DNA from: Prevotella melaninogenica
GTDB lineage: Bacteria; Bacteroidota; Bacteroidia; Bacteroidales; Bacteroidaceae
Direction: 5' to 3'
Assembly (NCBI RefSeq): GCF_018128065.1
Contig: NZ_CP072359.1
Span: 1,240,001 to 1,304,000, forward strand
Length of the DNA stretch: 64,000 bases
The position numbers and the translations under genes were made by a program. Below, one piece after another: positions 7,265 through 17,767 of this stretch. The notes below the pieces were generated by a model. That model was not told the DNA's origin. It searched no databases and saw only the letters and a program-made list of their open reading frames with translations. How positions within the stretch are numbered: the stretch's first letter is position 1; every line of letters starts with the position of its first letter.

Positions 7265-9130
7265 TTAATCTTTTTGGGCTTCTACCTCACCAATCTTCCG
7301 TGTAGAATTATCGGCTAACACGTCATTGACAATGTTTGTAAGTTGCTCTTTCAGTTCATTAATAAATTGTGAAGCATCGTATTTCTTAGCCTCAATATCA
7401 CGGAGTTTTTTCTCCCAAATACCCGTCAATTCAGCTGAAGTAAGAAGTTTCTCGTGAATTGTGTCAATAAGGGCAATACCCATTTCAGTCGCCTCAATGT
7501 TCTTTCTTTTACGACGAATGTAGTGACGTTTGAAGAGTGTTTCAATAATTCCCGCTCGTGATGAAGGTCGTCCGATACCGTTCTCCTTCATTGCAGCACG
7601 TAATGTTTCGTCTTCAACAAACTTACCAGCTGTTTCCATTGCACGAAGCAAAGAGGCCTCAGTGTAATGCTTCGGAGGAGTTGTCTGCTTTTCGGTAAGG
7701 GTAGGGATGTGCGGTCCTGACTCCCCTTTCTTAAAGGTAGGAAGTAAAGGAGAGGCTGTTGCTGTTCCTTCTTGGCTGTCATCAGATGGAGTAGAGGAGG
7801 AGCCTGCTGGTGTATCAGTGCAAACTCTCCAACCCAAATCTAATATTTCTTTGCCAGATACCTTAAACTCTATCTCGTCTACCTTGCCTAATACTGTTGT
7901 CGTAGAGAACTTACAATCGGGATAGAAAGCTGCGATAAAGCGACGAGCTATGAGGTCGTATACCTTTTGCTCAGCATCTGTCAGACCTTGTGGTAGTACA
8001 CCTGTCGGAATAATGGCGTGGTGATCTGTCACCTTTGAGGAATCAAAGACGCGTTTTGTCTTAGGCAATGGCTTGCCACCCAACGTCTTTACAATATCAG
8101 CATAAGGCTTTTTACCAGCAAAGGTAGTTTGAAAGAGTCCGTTCATTATCTGTGGACACTTCGGATAGATATCATCAGAGAGAAACTGTGTGTCAACACG
8201 TGGATAAGTTGTAAGTTTACGTTCGTAGAGAGTTTGAATCGTATTGAGTGTCATTTCAGCAGAAAATCCAAACTTACGGTTACAATCTACTTGCAGAGAG
8301 GTGAGATCATAAAGTTGTTTAGGCTGTTCTGCCCCTTTCTTTTTTGCAACGCTTGTAATCGTAAAAGGCTTTCCTTCAATCGTTGAGAAGGATTTTTCAC
8401 CTTCTTCTTTAGAGGTAAATTTACCCTTTGTCGCCGTAAACTGCGTATCACGATAGACTGTAGCTAACACCCAATAAGGCTCTGGCTTAAAGTTATCTAT
8501 CTCTTTCTGTCGCTGTACAATGAGTGCCAAGGTTGGTGTCTGTACTCGACCAATTGACAGAACCTGACCTCTACCATAACTATTATTGCCATACTTTAAT
8601 GTATAAAGTCGTGTGGCATTCATTCCTAACAGCCAGTCACCAATCGCACGGGACAATCCTGCGAGGTAAAGTGGCTGATATTGCTCCTGCTCTTTGAGGT
8701 TAGTAAATCCTTCTCGGATAGCTTCATCTGTCATCGAAGAAATCCACAAACGCTTCACAGGACAATTTACACCTGCTTTTTGCATCACCCAACGCTGAAT
8801 TAATTCACCTTCCTGACCAGCATCACCACAGTTGATAATCATCTCAGCCGAATGGTATAGCTTTTCAATAACAGCAAACTGCTTCTTGATACCTTCGTCT
8901 TCAATAAGCTTAATACCAAAGCGGGGAGGTATCATTGGCAATGCAGCGAGACTCCAATACTTCCAGTTTGTGAAATAATCATTAGGCTCCTTCAACTCAC
9001 AAAGGTGGCCGAAGGTCCATGTTACCTGGTAATTATTGCCTTCCATATAACCATTACAAGCCTTATTGGCTCCAAGGATTCGAGCTATATCTTTAGCAAC
9101 ACTGGGTTTCTCTGCAATGCAAACTATCAT
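7265..9130 (-). CDS. topB: DNA topoisomerase III (type IA)
   Basis: Type IA topoisomerase that relaxes or decatenates DNA through a 5'-phosphotyrosyl intermediate. The TOPRIM domain opens with VCIAEKPSVAKDIARILG and carries the acidic site GDAGQEGELIQRW. The catalytic Tyr is in LTTYPRVDTQFLSDDI near residue 309. The C-terminal part includes ENGIGRPSSRAGIIETL and a DUF3945-free short tail, giving 621 residues, near the shorter topB class rather than the chromosomal topA of about 800 residues. A Ser/Gly/Pro-rich linker lies around residue 440-455. The gene is transcribed divergently from lutABC. Confidence 0.93.
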   Translation of the reverse strand: MIVCIAEKPSVAKDIARILGANKACNGYMEGNNYQVTWTFGHLCELKEPNDYFTNWKYWSLAALPMIPPRFGIKLIEDEGIKKQFAVIEKLYHSAEMIINCGDAGQEGELIQRWVMQKAGVNCPVKRLWISSMTDEAIREGFTNLKEQEQYQPLYLAGLSRAIGDWLLGMNATRLYTLKYGNNSYGRGQVLSIGRVQTPTLALIVQRQKEIDNFKPEPYWVLATVYRDTQFTATKGKFTSKEEGEKSFSTIEGKPFTITSVAKKKGAEQPKQLYDLTSLQVDCNRKFGFSAEMTLNTIQTLYERKLTTYPRVDTQFLSDDIYPKCPQIMNGLFQTTFAGKKPYADIVKTLGGKPLPKTKRVFDSSKVTDHHAIIPTGVLPQGLTDAEQKVYDLIARRFIAAFYPDCKFSTTTVLGKVDEIEFKVSGKEILDLGWRVCTDTPAGSSSTPSDDSQEGTATASPLLPTFKKGESGPHIPTLTEKQTTPPKHYTEASLLRAMETAGKFVEDETLRAAMKENGIGRPSSRAGIIETLFKRHYIRRKRKNIEATEMGIALIDTIHEKLLTSAELTGIWEKKLRDIEAKKYDASQFINELKEQLTNIVNDVLADNSTRKIGEVEAQKD

Positions 9131-9157
9131 ACAATTTCTTCTTAGTTTTAAGCCATT

Positions 9158-9175
9158 TTACCTTTGCAAAGGTAA
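9158..9175. promoter_or_regulatory. palindrome made of two opposed -7 boxes (topB promoter)
   Basis: TTACCTTTGCAAAGGTAA is a perfect 18-bp palindrome that contains TACCTTTG on both strands. The minus-strand box is well placed for topB (about 30 bp before its ATG). The plus-strand box would fire toward lutABC, which also has its own closer box at 9260. Confidence 0.6.
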
Positions 9176-9259
9176 GAAAAATATTCTTTGTGACGGATTA
9201 AACTTATTTTATTGCCTGTCTTTTTTTCAATTTTCTTATGCCATCTAAGTTATTTTATC

Positions 9260-9267
9260 TAAATTTG
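9260..9267 (+). promoter_or_regulatory. putative -7 box of lutABC
   Basis: TAAATTTG lies 31 bp before the lutA ATG. No clear -33 TTTG is visible at the right distance. Confidence 0.5.
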
Positions 9268-9298
9268 TAGCACAGAAACGAACAAGAAAAATAAATTT

Positions 9299-10030
9299 AT
9301 GAGAGTTGGTCTCTTTATTCCATGTTACGTCGATGCACTTTATCCACAAGTAGGCGTAGCAACTTATAAGCTTTTGAGAAAGCTTAAATTAGATGTAGTC
9401 TATCCTGAACATCAGACATGTTGTGGACAACCGATGGCAAATGGTGGATTTCAACGTATGTCTAATCACCTTGCTGGTTGTTTTGAGGATAAGTTTAAAG
9501 ACTTCGATTATGTTGTAACACCGAGTGTTTCTTGTGCTGCTTTTGTACGCGTCAATTATCCACAAATACTTGATCATGAATGTCAGACACCTAAAAAGAC
9601 GTTGGAATTAGTAGAGTTCCTGCATGATGTTTTGAAAGTAAAGGAACTTCCTGGTAGTTTCCCTCATGTGGTATCTGTACATAATTCATGCCATGGTGTA
9701 CGTGAGTTAAATCTTAGTACGCCTTCAGAACTACAAGAAAAACCAGCAAATAAGATTGTTGAGCTATTGAAACTCAAGGGCGGTATCACGGTTAAAGAAC
9801 CTGACCGCAAGGATGAATGTTGTGGCTTTGGTGGTATGTTTGCTGTCGAAGAATCTTATATTAGCACTGCTATGGGTAATGACAAAGTGAAACGTCACAT
9901 GGAAACAGGGGCAGAATTTATCACGGGCTCGGATAGTTCATGCTTAATGCACATGCAGGGAGTAGCAGGAAAGAACCACTATCCTATTAAGTTCATGCAT
10001 GTAGCTGAGATTTTAGCTGCAGGGTTATGA
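9299..10030 (+). CDS. lutA: lactate utilization protein A, cysteine-rich (Fe-S) oxidoreductase subunit
   Basis: Subunit of the LutABC iron-sulfur complex that oxidises L-lactate to pyruvate. The 243 residues consist of two cysteine-rich CCG domains: CCGQPMANGG near residue 41 and CCGFGGMF near residue 174, each preceded by further Cys (FIPCYVD, NSCHGV). These domains are also found in GlpC and heterodisulfide reductase HdrB, but the order with lutB and lutC directly downstream identifies the family. LutB follows 34 bp later on the same strand. Confidence 0.93.
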   Translation: MRVGLFIPCYVDALYPQVGVATYKLLRKLKLDVVYPEHQTCCGQPMANGGFQRMSNHLAGCFEDKFKDFDYVVTPSVSCAAFVRVNYPQILDHECQTPKKTLELVEFLHDVLKVKELPGSFPHVVSVHNSCHGVRELNLSTPSELQEKPANKIVELLKLKGGITVKEPDRKDECCGFGGMFAVEESYISTAMGNDKVKRHMETGAEFITGSDSSCLMHMQGVAGKNHYPIKFMHVAEILAAGL

Positions 10031-10064
10031 TTTGTATGTAAAGGTTATAAAAGGCAATAGTGTT

Positions 10065-11447
10065 ATGTCAACATATCATTCTAAAAAAGCAAAAGAGTTT
10101 CTGAAAAACCCTAAGAAGGTTGAACGACATGACCGTACATTTTGGTCATTACGTCAGAAAAGAGATGCTGCAGCGGCAGAATTACCAGAATGGGAGGACT
10201 TACGTGAACATGCAAGTCGAATAAAAGAGCATACAGCAACCCATTTAGCTGACTATTTAGAGCAATTCTCTAATAGTTTGGAACGTAATGGTGTTATTGT
10301 TCATTTTGCAAAAGATGCACAAGAGTTTAATGAAATGGTTTATGGGATACTTGAATCTCATAAAGTAAAGAAACTCGTTAAATCTAAATCAATGCTGACC
10401 GAGGAATGTGAAATGAATCCTTATCTGATAAAGAGAGGAATCAATGTCGTTGAATCCGACCTTGGTGAGCGTATTCTTCAACTCATGCACTTGAAGCCTG
10501 CGCATATTGTTATGCCTGCTATTCACTTGACTCGTGATGAGATAGGAGAGATGTTTGAAGAGAAAGGAATTTCTAAAGAGAAAGGAAATCATGACCCTGC
10601 TTATCTTACACGTTGCGCACGTGAAGATTTGCGTGGTGATTTTATGGATGCTGATGCTGGATTGACGGGTTGTAACTTTGGTGTTGCTGCGACAGGAGAT
10701 TGCGTTGTCTGCACTAATGAAGGTAATGCTGACATGTCAACTTCAGTACCTAAATTACATATTGTTGCCATGGGTATTGAGAAAGTTATTCCTGATTATG
10801 ATTCGTTGGCAGTGTTCCAACGCTTATTAGCACGTAGTGGAACAGGACAACCATCAACTGCCTTTACCTCTCAATTTCGTAAGGCACGACCAGGAGGTGA
10901 GATGCATGTAATATTAGTAGACAATGGTCGTAGTGACATGATTGCTAATAAAGAACATTGGATGACACTGAAGTGTATTCGATGTGGTGCATGTATGAAT
11001 ACTTGCCCTGTCTATCGTCGTTCTGGAGGTTATTCATATAGTTACTTTATTCCAGGCCCTATCGGAGTTGACCTTGGTATGCTTAAGAATCCAAAACTGC
11101 ATAGTGGGAATGTGTCTGCATGCTCATTATGTTTGAGTTGTGATTGCGTTTGTCCTGCAAAGGTAACACCAGGTAGTCAGATTTATCGATGGCGTCAAAG
11201 CCTTGAGAAATATGGTACAGAGAATAAAGAAAAGAAGATGATGGCAGAAGGAATGAAAGTTGTTTACGAAAACTATCATATTTATGATGCTTTACTTCGT
11301 AATTCATCAGTTGCCAATCATATACCAGAATCACTAATGGATATAAAGCTTAACCCATGGAGCATTGGACATACTATGCCTAAGTTTGCGAAAAAGCCTT
11401 TCCATGTCATATTTAAGCAAGCAATGGAGGAATTGAAGCATGAATAA
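10065..11447 (+). CDS. lutB: lactate utilization protein B, 4Fe-4S protein
   Basis: The N-terminal two thirds (about residues 60-290) form the LUD domain shared with LutC, and the C-terminal part carries two 4Fe-4S clusters: CIRCGACMNTCPVYR near residue 305 and CSLCLSCDCVCPAK near residue 352. ATG at 10065 is chosen (460 residues, MSTYHSKKAKEFLKNP) because it aligns with the usual N-terminus; the upstream TTG at 10032 would add 11 atypical residues. Its end overlaps lutC by 8 bp, so the three genes form one operon. Confidence 0.94.
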   Translation: MSTYHSKKAKEFLKNPKKVERHDRTFWSLRQKRDAAAAELPEWEDLREHASRIKEHTATHLADYLEQFSNSLERNGVIVHFAKDAQEFNEMVYGILESHKVKKLVKSKSMLTEECEMNPYLIKRGINVVESDLGERILQLMHLKPAHIVMPAIHLTRDEIGEMFEEKGISKEKGNHDPAYLTRCAREDLRGDFMDADAGLTGCNFGVAATGDCVVCTNEGNADMSTSVPKLHIVAMGIEKVIPDYDSLAVFQRLLARSGTGQPSTAFTSQFRKARPGGEMHVILVDNGRSDMIANKEHWMTLKCIRCGACMNTCPVYRRSGGYSYSYFIPGPIGVDLGMLKNPKLHSGNVSACSLCLSCDCVCPAKVTPGSQIYRWRQSLEKYGTENKEKKMMAEGMKVVYENYHIYDALLRNSSVANHIPESLMDIKLNPWSIGHTMPKFAKKPFHVIFKQAMEELKHE

Positions 11448-12015
11448 AGAAGATTTATTTAGCAAATTACGACGTAATACAAAAGAACAATTTGATATGC
11501 CTGAAAAGTCTATTGAGGGTATTAAATATCAAGATGTAGTACAGCAATTCATTGAGATGAGTCATACTGTGGGTTGTGAAGTCATTGAGGCACAAGCTGA
11601 AGATGATATTAATAAACTGATACAAAAGGCTTATCCTAATGCCAAGGTGTTGGCTTCAAATGTACGAGGAATAAAGGCAGACCTTAATCCTGACACTGTT
11701 TCAAAGGCACAAGACCTCAATGGAACAGATGTGGGAATCATTCAGGGAGAAATTGCTGTAGCAGAAAATGGATGTGTATGGGTGCCACAAACAATGAAAG
11801 AAAGAGTTGTTTGTTTCATCTCAGAAAACCTTGTAATTCTCGTTCAACGTAACAATATCGTCAATAATATGCATGAAGCATATAAAAAGATAAACATGAC
11901 AGACTATGGTTACGGATGTTTTATATCTGGTCCAAGCAAAACAGCCGATATCGAACAAGCACTTGTTATGGGAGCACAGGCTGCTCGTGGGGTTACAGTT
12001 ATAATAATGGGTTAA
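11440..12015 (+). CDS. lutC: lactate utilization protein C
   Basis: Small LUD-domain (DUF162) protein of 191 residues, the third component of LutABC. Conserved stretches seen are TDVGIIQGEIAVAENGCVWV and the C-terminal GCFISGPSKTADIEQALVMGAQAARG, a motif typical of this family. It overlaps lutB by 8 bp. No dedicated regulator (LutR, LldR) is next to the operon. Confidence 0.93.
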   Translation: MNKEDLFSKLRRNTKEQFDMPEKSIEGIKYQDVVQQFIEMSHTVGCEVIEAQAEDDINKLIQKAYPNAKVLASNVRGIKADLNPDTVSKAQDLNGTDVGIIQGEIAVAENGCVWVPQTMKERVVCFISENLVILVQRNNIVNNMHEAYKKINMTDYGYGCFISGPSKTADIEQALVMGAQAARGVTVIIMG

Positions 12016-12079
12016 AAGTTAATTTTGTCAAAAACATAAATATAACGTATTGTTAGGAGAGGTTTACGACTTTTTTTAT

Positions 12080-12087
12080 TAACTTTG
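12080..12087 (+). promoter_or_regulatory. -7 box of the enolase gene
   Basis: TAACTTTG lies 53 bp before the eno ATG. A -33 TTG is not at canonical distance. Confidence 0.6.
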
Positions 12088-12137
12088 CAAGGAGAAAAGA
12101 AAGTTAAAAATATAACTGATTTTTAATAAACATATAA

Positions 12138-13448
<1,311 letters not shown>

Positions 13449-13490
13449 TCCATTTTATCACCTTGTGTGATTAAATGAATTTTTATAGAG

Positions 13491-13531
13491 TAGGGGATAA
13501 TTGCTTTCATAAGCGGTTATCTCCTATTTTT
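13491..13531 (+). terminator. terminator of eno
   Basis: Ten-base stem TAGGGGATAA/TTATCTCCTA with one G-U pair and a 16-nt loop, followed by TTTTTC. Confidence 0.8.
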
Positions 13532-13617
13532 CTTAGATTCATTCATAACAACAAAGAATAACAGCTAATGATGTCTTCATCTATTCTCTTTGTTAACATT
13601 TGACTTTATTATAATGA

Positions 13618-14057
13618 CTCTATAACGAATCGTGTGGGTAAATATTTTTTCCCTTGCCAGTGTTCCTATGTTTAATGGCTTTATGACTGAACAGATGAAG
13701 ACAGATTAATCTACAAATATAAAGGAGTTTGAGCTAAACAAGCTTCTACACACCTCCTGTTTACTCTTAGTATTACAACGTTTTGCTCACATTTCATCCC
13801 CTGTTATCTATATAGCATAGTGAATTTAAGCCTCCGCACATGTGGTGTTAAGCCTTCACACCATACGTGCTAAGCATCCGCACAACAGCAAATGATGGTA
13901 AACATTCACAAACATAGTATGAATTAAGATCATAAAATATCCTATTCCGTTGGCTAAAGAGTAAAACGCTAAAACTAAACTGAAAAATAACTTCTTTCTA
14001 TAATACAACAGATATTATTCTAATCGGAGCAAACAACCCACACGATTCGTTATAGAG
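13618..14057. mobile_element. 440-bp non-coding element with terminal inverted repeats (MITE-like), copy 1
   Basis: The ends are perfect inverted repeats of 21 bp (left CTCTATAACGAATCGTGTGG and one more G; the right end is its complement). The interior matches a second copy at 50520-50961 over almost its whole length, with scattered substitutions and small indels. No reading frame is conserved between the copies, so this is a non-autonomous element moved in trans. In this copy the similarity of the flanks continues outward (TTATAATG on both sides in inverted orientation), and ATTATAAT occurs on each side, which could be a target duplication. Inside, GCACATGTGGTG at 13836 pairs imperfectly with 13859-13870. 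Confidence 0.85.
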
Positions 14058-14086
14058 CCATTATAATAGATTTCTGCACATAATAT

Positions 14087-14117
14087 TTTGAAATGTGCTT
14101 ATAAATATGTACCTTTG
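14087..14117 (+). promoter_or_regulatory. promoter of the acyl-CoA ligase gene
   Basis: -33 TTTG (14087-14090), 19-bp spacer, -7 TACCTTTG (14110-14117), 23 bp before the ATG. Confidence 0.85.
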
Positions 14118-14140
14118 CACATAGACAGAAATATTGTGCA

Positions 14141-15805
14141 ATGGAAAAGATTCCGAGTTTTAACGAATTGATAGAAAAGAGCATTATAGAATATTGGGAC
14201 CTTGATGCTCTAACCGATTATAAGGGCAAGACCCTTCAATATCATGATGTTGCAAGAAAGATTGAAAAACTGCACATTATGTTTGAGGCAAGTGGTGTGC
14301 AACGTGGTGATAAGATAGCACTCTGTGGAAGAAATTCTTCTGCATGGGCTGCTGCATTCCTTGCAGTACTCACATACGGTGCTGTTGCTGTGCCTATCTT
14401 ACATGAGTTCATGCCAGAGCAGATTCATAATATTGTCAATCACTCAGACGCAAAGCTCCTCTTTGTAGGTGATGTTGTGGTGACACAGGTTGACGCAATG
14501 AAGATGCCTAATTTGGAGGGAATTATTTATATACCTGATTATTCTTTGGTGGTAAGTCGTACAGAAAAGTTGACTTACGCACGCGAACATCTCAATGAGG
14601 AATTCGGACGTCGTTATCCAAAGTATTTCCGTCCAGAGCATATCCACTACTATCGTGAGCAGAGTCCAGACGAACTTGCTCTGATTAATTATACCAGTGG
14701 AACGACTGGTCGGTCTAAGGGTGTAATGCTTCCATATCGTTCTTTATGGAGTAATGCCGATTTTGCTAAGCACGTTTTAGGTCATGTTATCAAGCCAGGA
14801 GATAACGTTATTAGTATTCTTCCAATGGCTCACATGTATGGAATGTCATTTGAATTTATCTATGAGTTCCTCTCAGGAGTTCATATTTACTATTTGACAC
14901 GTATCCCTTCTCCAGCGATTATCTCTCAAGCACTTCAAGAGGTAAAGCCTGTCATTATGATTGCTGTACCTTTGGTTATTGAAAAGATTATTCGTAAGAA
15001 GGTGTTCCCAAAGATTCAGAACAACCGTATGCGTCTCTTGTTGAATATGCCAGTTATCAGCAAGAAGGTACGTGCAAAGATTCGTGAGCAGGTATATCAA
15101 GCATTTGGGGGTAACCTCTATGAGATTATTATTGGTGGAGCTGCACTCAATGGTGAGATAGAGTCATTCCTACGTCGTATTGATTTTCCATATACAGTAG
15201 GTTATGGTGCTACAGAATGTGGTCCGATTATCTGTTATCGAGATTGGCATACCTTTAAGCAGGGTTCTTGTGGTCAGGCTGCTTTGCATCAAGAAGTTCG
15301 AATCAATAGTTCTGATCCGGTGAACATACCAGGGGAGATTTTGACAAAAGGTCCTAACGTCCTTTTGGGTTACTATAAGAATGAGGCGGACACAGGTCAG
15401 ACGATTGATGCTGATGGTTGGTTTCATACGGGTGACCTCGGTTTGATGGATGAGGATGGTAATGTCTTTATCAAGGGCCGTTCTAAAAATATGCTTTTGG
15501 GTAGCAACGGACAGAATATTTACCCAGAGGAGATAGAAGATAAGCTTAATTCTATGCCTCTCGTAGCTGAGTGTTTGGTTATTCAGAGCGGGGAAAAGCT
15601 TATTGCTTTGGTGCATCCTGATTATGATGAAGCTCAGAACTTAGGGCTTAATGCAGAAGATCTACAAAAAATTATGGATGAAAACCGCATTCAGTTGAAT
15701 ACGATAGTCCCAGCTTACTGTAAGGTTTCTGAGATACGTATTCAAGAAGATGAGTTTGAGAAAACGCCAAAGAAGTCTATCAAGCGATTCTTATACACGG
15801 AATAA
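14141..15805 (+). CDS. AMP-forming long-chain fatty acid--CoA ligase family protein
   Basis: ANL-superfamily adenylating enzyme, most like long-chain acyl-CoA (or acyl-ACP) synthetases, which activate fatty acids for phospholipid synthesis. The ATP/AMP signature YTSGTTGRSKGVML is near residue 185, followed by GYGATECGPI, GWFHTGDLG and KGRSKNMLLGSNGQNIYPEEIE (hinge region), and a C-terminal Lys near KTPKKSIKRFLYTE. At 554 residues it is slightly shorter than FadD and similar to the Bacteroidetes type. It is a monocistronic unit bounded by a promoter and a long hairpin. The exact acyl substrate is not visible in the sequence. Confidence 0.9.
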   Translation: MEKIPSFNELIEKSIIEYWDLDALTDYKGKTLQYHDVARKIEKLHIMFEASGVQRGDKIALCGRNSSAWAAAFLAVLTYGAVAVPILHEFMPEQIHNIVNHSDAKLLFVGDVVVTQVDAMKMPNLEGIIYIPDYSLVVSRTEKLTYAREHLNEEFGRRYPKYFRPEHIHYYREQSPDELALINYTSGTTGRSKGVMLPYRSLWSNADFAKHVLGHVIKPGDNVISILPMAHMYGMSFEFIYEFLSGVHIYYLTRIPSPAIISQALQEVKPVIMIAVPLVIEKIIRKKVFPKIQNNRMRLLLNMPVISKKVRAKIREQVYQAFGGNLYEIIIGGAALNGEIESFLRRIDFPYTVGYGATECGPIICYRDWHTFKQGSCGQAALHQEVRINSSDPVNIPGEILTKGPNVLLGYYKNEADTGQTIDADGWFHTGDLGLMDEDGNVFIKGRSKNMLLGSNGQNIYPEEIEDKLNSMPLVAECLVIQSGEKLIALVHPDYDEAQNLGLNAEDLQKIMDENRIQLNTIVPAYCKVSEIRIQEDEFEKTPKKSIKRFLYTE

Positions 15806-15829
15806 TTTTCTTATATATTACAATAGTGA

Positions 15830-15898
15830 GGATATAAATCTGCTTTTATCCAGCATCTTTATGCTACTTTAGATAAAAGCAGGTTTATATCCTTTCTT
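15830..15898 (+). terminator. terminator of the acyl-CoA ligase gene
   Basis: Long 21-bp stem (15830-15850 with 15872-15892, one G-U pair) and 21-nt loop, followed by TTTCTTTA. Confidence 0.8.
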
Positions 15899-16126
15899 TA
15901 TGTTTCTTCCGTTAAATGTGTAGATTGAAAACGCGGACTTATATTGTGTGACAATACAATGTCAAATAGACATAGAAAAAGGGATGAAGCACAAGATGGC
16001 AGGACAGAAAAGGTAAATAGTGCCATGTGTCCATTTATAGCAATGTATCCTGCCTCCAACAATCAACTTGTCCCTTTGTTTGCAGGTGCTTGTAAATTAT
16101 TTTTATGCACCTTGAAAACTATATAT

Positions 16127-16224
16127 GGTCTTTTGACTTTGTAAAGACGCCCAATTGGCTTGCAAAAGATGCCCTTTTGGCTTATTACTAATGCCCTTTT
16201 GAAGTCCAACTAAGCACCTTTTCT
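16127..16224 (+). repeat. intergenic multi-unit repeat, copy B
   Basis: Second copy of the repeat described at 6465: GGTCTTTTGACTTTGTAAAG, then GACGCCCAATTGGCTTGCAA, GATGCCCTTTTGGCTTATTAC, AATGCCCTTTTGAAGTCCAAC and TAAGCACCTTTTCTT. The surrounding stretch 15899-16436 contains no supported gene; a 66-codon frame at 15944 runs into the repeat and was not accepted. Confidence 0.8.
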
Positions 16225-16436
16225 TACACAAGCTCATAACTATTTAATGATTAGGTGGTTACAAGAGTTCGCAAAATAGCATTTTATTGCACCTTTTTAT
16301 CTAAAAAATAGAGACTAAATGTAAAGGAAATTCAGCACACGAAACACGTCTTATCTATCTGGATGCAGATAAATGAGGACCTACTCTCTTGTACTTGCAA
16401 ATGAGCGATTGAGATTGACGACTATATATTCTATCC

Positions 16437-17522
16437 TTATATCCACTTTGAAATCTTTGTTGTAGGTAGTTTTAAGAAACTTCCCATTGGACAAACAAAG
16501 CGGCAGTAAGGACGTGGAACAAAGAATGAAAGTAAAATAAAAGCGACAGCCAGCAGAAGAGTTACCCAAGTAGCAGAATTAAAAACAAAGGCTACAAATA
16601 ACTCATAATCCATCCACTGTGACCATACACCAGCAAGCATTAAGAACATCAATATCCAAAACAGTATCTTTCGAAAATGCTCAAGATACTGTGCCATCCG
16701 CTTACTCATTTTCCATTTATTGTGATTAACCATACCTGCCAACTCCTGAACGGAGCCCAAAGGACAGACATATGTACAATAGTATTTCTTCTTACCAAAG
16801 AGTGGATAAACAAAGGCCGTTATCATCATAATAATTGGAATCAGCGAAATCCATACATTGATACCACCTGACATAAAACCAACAAGGACAGACCATGATA
16901 GGAACGTTCCACCCCATAGTCCCAAAACAACAAAGTTTAACAAGAGTTGGAAAATACGATAACGCCTATCTTTAACAAGCAAAGGGATAATAGCTGCCAT
17001 AAGAACAACTATAAAACCTATAATTGTTTTTGCTCGTAAATCCAATTTATCAAAGAGAGAGATTTCTTTCACATTCTTGGAAGCATACTGCAAACCCAAT
17101 TTCATGTTAGCAATAATGGCATTTGAGGAGTAGGTAGCGCCCGTCACACCATCCACTTTCATTGCCAAAGCCTGCTCTGTTGTTTTACCATTCCAACGTT
17201 CTAACAATCCACTAACTTCGTGAAAGAATTCTGGTGTCTCAGAATTATGTAAAGCTTTCACTTGTTGAACTTTTCCTTTTTTCAAATAAATCTCCAAAGG
17301 AACAGTGCCTCCAAAACCTTTTATATTCTTTGCTAAATAAGTAGTATTAATAACGACAGTACCATCATCCAATGTTCGTAGGGTATCAATCTTATTCTTT
17401 ACGTCTTTCTTATCACTACTGAAAACACGATTACCCAACAATTTTCCATCTCGTTGTACTGCTGCTACTGCCAAAACTAATATGCAAGCAAATAGTAAAA
17501 ATATCTGTTGTAATTTATTCAT
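16437..17522 (-). CDS. membrane FMN-binding and 4Fe-4S protein (NosR/NapH-like)
   Basis: Predicted inner-membrane electron-transfer protein. After a signal anchor (residues 5-22) comes a periplasmic FMN-binding domain with DGVTGATYSSNA around residues 124-135, where the Thr of the (S/T)GA(T/S) motif normally takes a covalent FMN as in RnfG/NqrC/NosR. Then follow about five membrane helices with two Cys motifs, CTYVCPLGS near 249 and CRFVCPMGS near 340, like NapH/CcoG membrane 4Fe-4S proteins. Total length is 361 residues. It is a stand-alone gene, without rnf or nos neighbours. The partner protein is unknown. It diverges from the gcv operon. Confidence 0.8.
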   Translation of the reverse strand: MNKLQQIFLLFACILVLAVAAVQRDGKLLGNRVFSSDKKDVKNKIDTLRTLDDGTVVINTTYLAKNIKGFGGTVPLEIYLKKGKVQQVKALHNSETPEFFHEVSGLLERWNGKTTEQALAMKVDGVTGATYSSNAIIANMKLGLQYASKNVKEISLFDKLDLRAKTIIGFIVVLMAAIIPLLVKDRRYRIFQLLLNFVVLGLWGGTFLSWSVLVGFMSGGINVWISLIPIIMMITAFVYPLFGKKKYYCTYVCPLGSVQELAGMVNHNKWKMSKRMAQYLEHFRKILFWILMFLMLAGVWSQWMDYELFVAFVFNSATWVTLLLAVAFILLSFFVPRPYCRFVCPMGSFLKLPTTKISKWI

Positions 17523-17653
17523 TAAACCATTACCTCTTTATACTCTGGTAGTTGCAAAATTACTTATAAATATCAATATTAACCTAATACAAGACGCATA
17601 TCTCTTCAGCTTTTTACACTTTAACTTTATTAACATGTTTTCTTTGATATTAT

Positions 17654-17684
17654 TTTGTATCTTCATGCTTTTTCGTTACATTTG
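17654..17684 (+). promoter_or_regulatory. promoter of the glycine cleavage operon
   Basis: -33 TTTG (17654-17657), 19-bp spacer, -7 TACATTTG (17677-17684). The start is expected near 17690, giving a leader of about 78 nt. Confidence 0.8.
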
Positions 17685-17691
17685 CACCAAG

Positions 17692-17712
17692 CCTAATTAT
17701 TAGGTCACCTAA
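17692..17712 (+). promoter_or_regulatory. overlapping CCTAA/TTAGG inverted repeats in the gcv leader
   Basis: CCTAATTATTAGG is followed directly by TTAGGTCACCTAA, so three alternate copies of the box CCTAA/TTAGG lie within 21 bp right at the predicted transcription start. They could be an operator or two mutually exclusive RNA hairpins. No glycine riboswitch core is seen. Confidence 0.4.
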
Positions 17713-17767
17713 ACATATACTAAGTAGGCTACAAGAAGAAGAACAAAACTTATAAACCTAAATAATA

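Noticed and set aside
17523..17767. Glycine riboswitch before gcvT
   Set aside because: The AT-rich leader is about 78 nt and has no tandem aptamer core; only short CCTAA/TTAGG repeats are seen.
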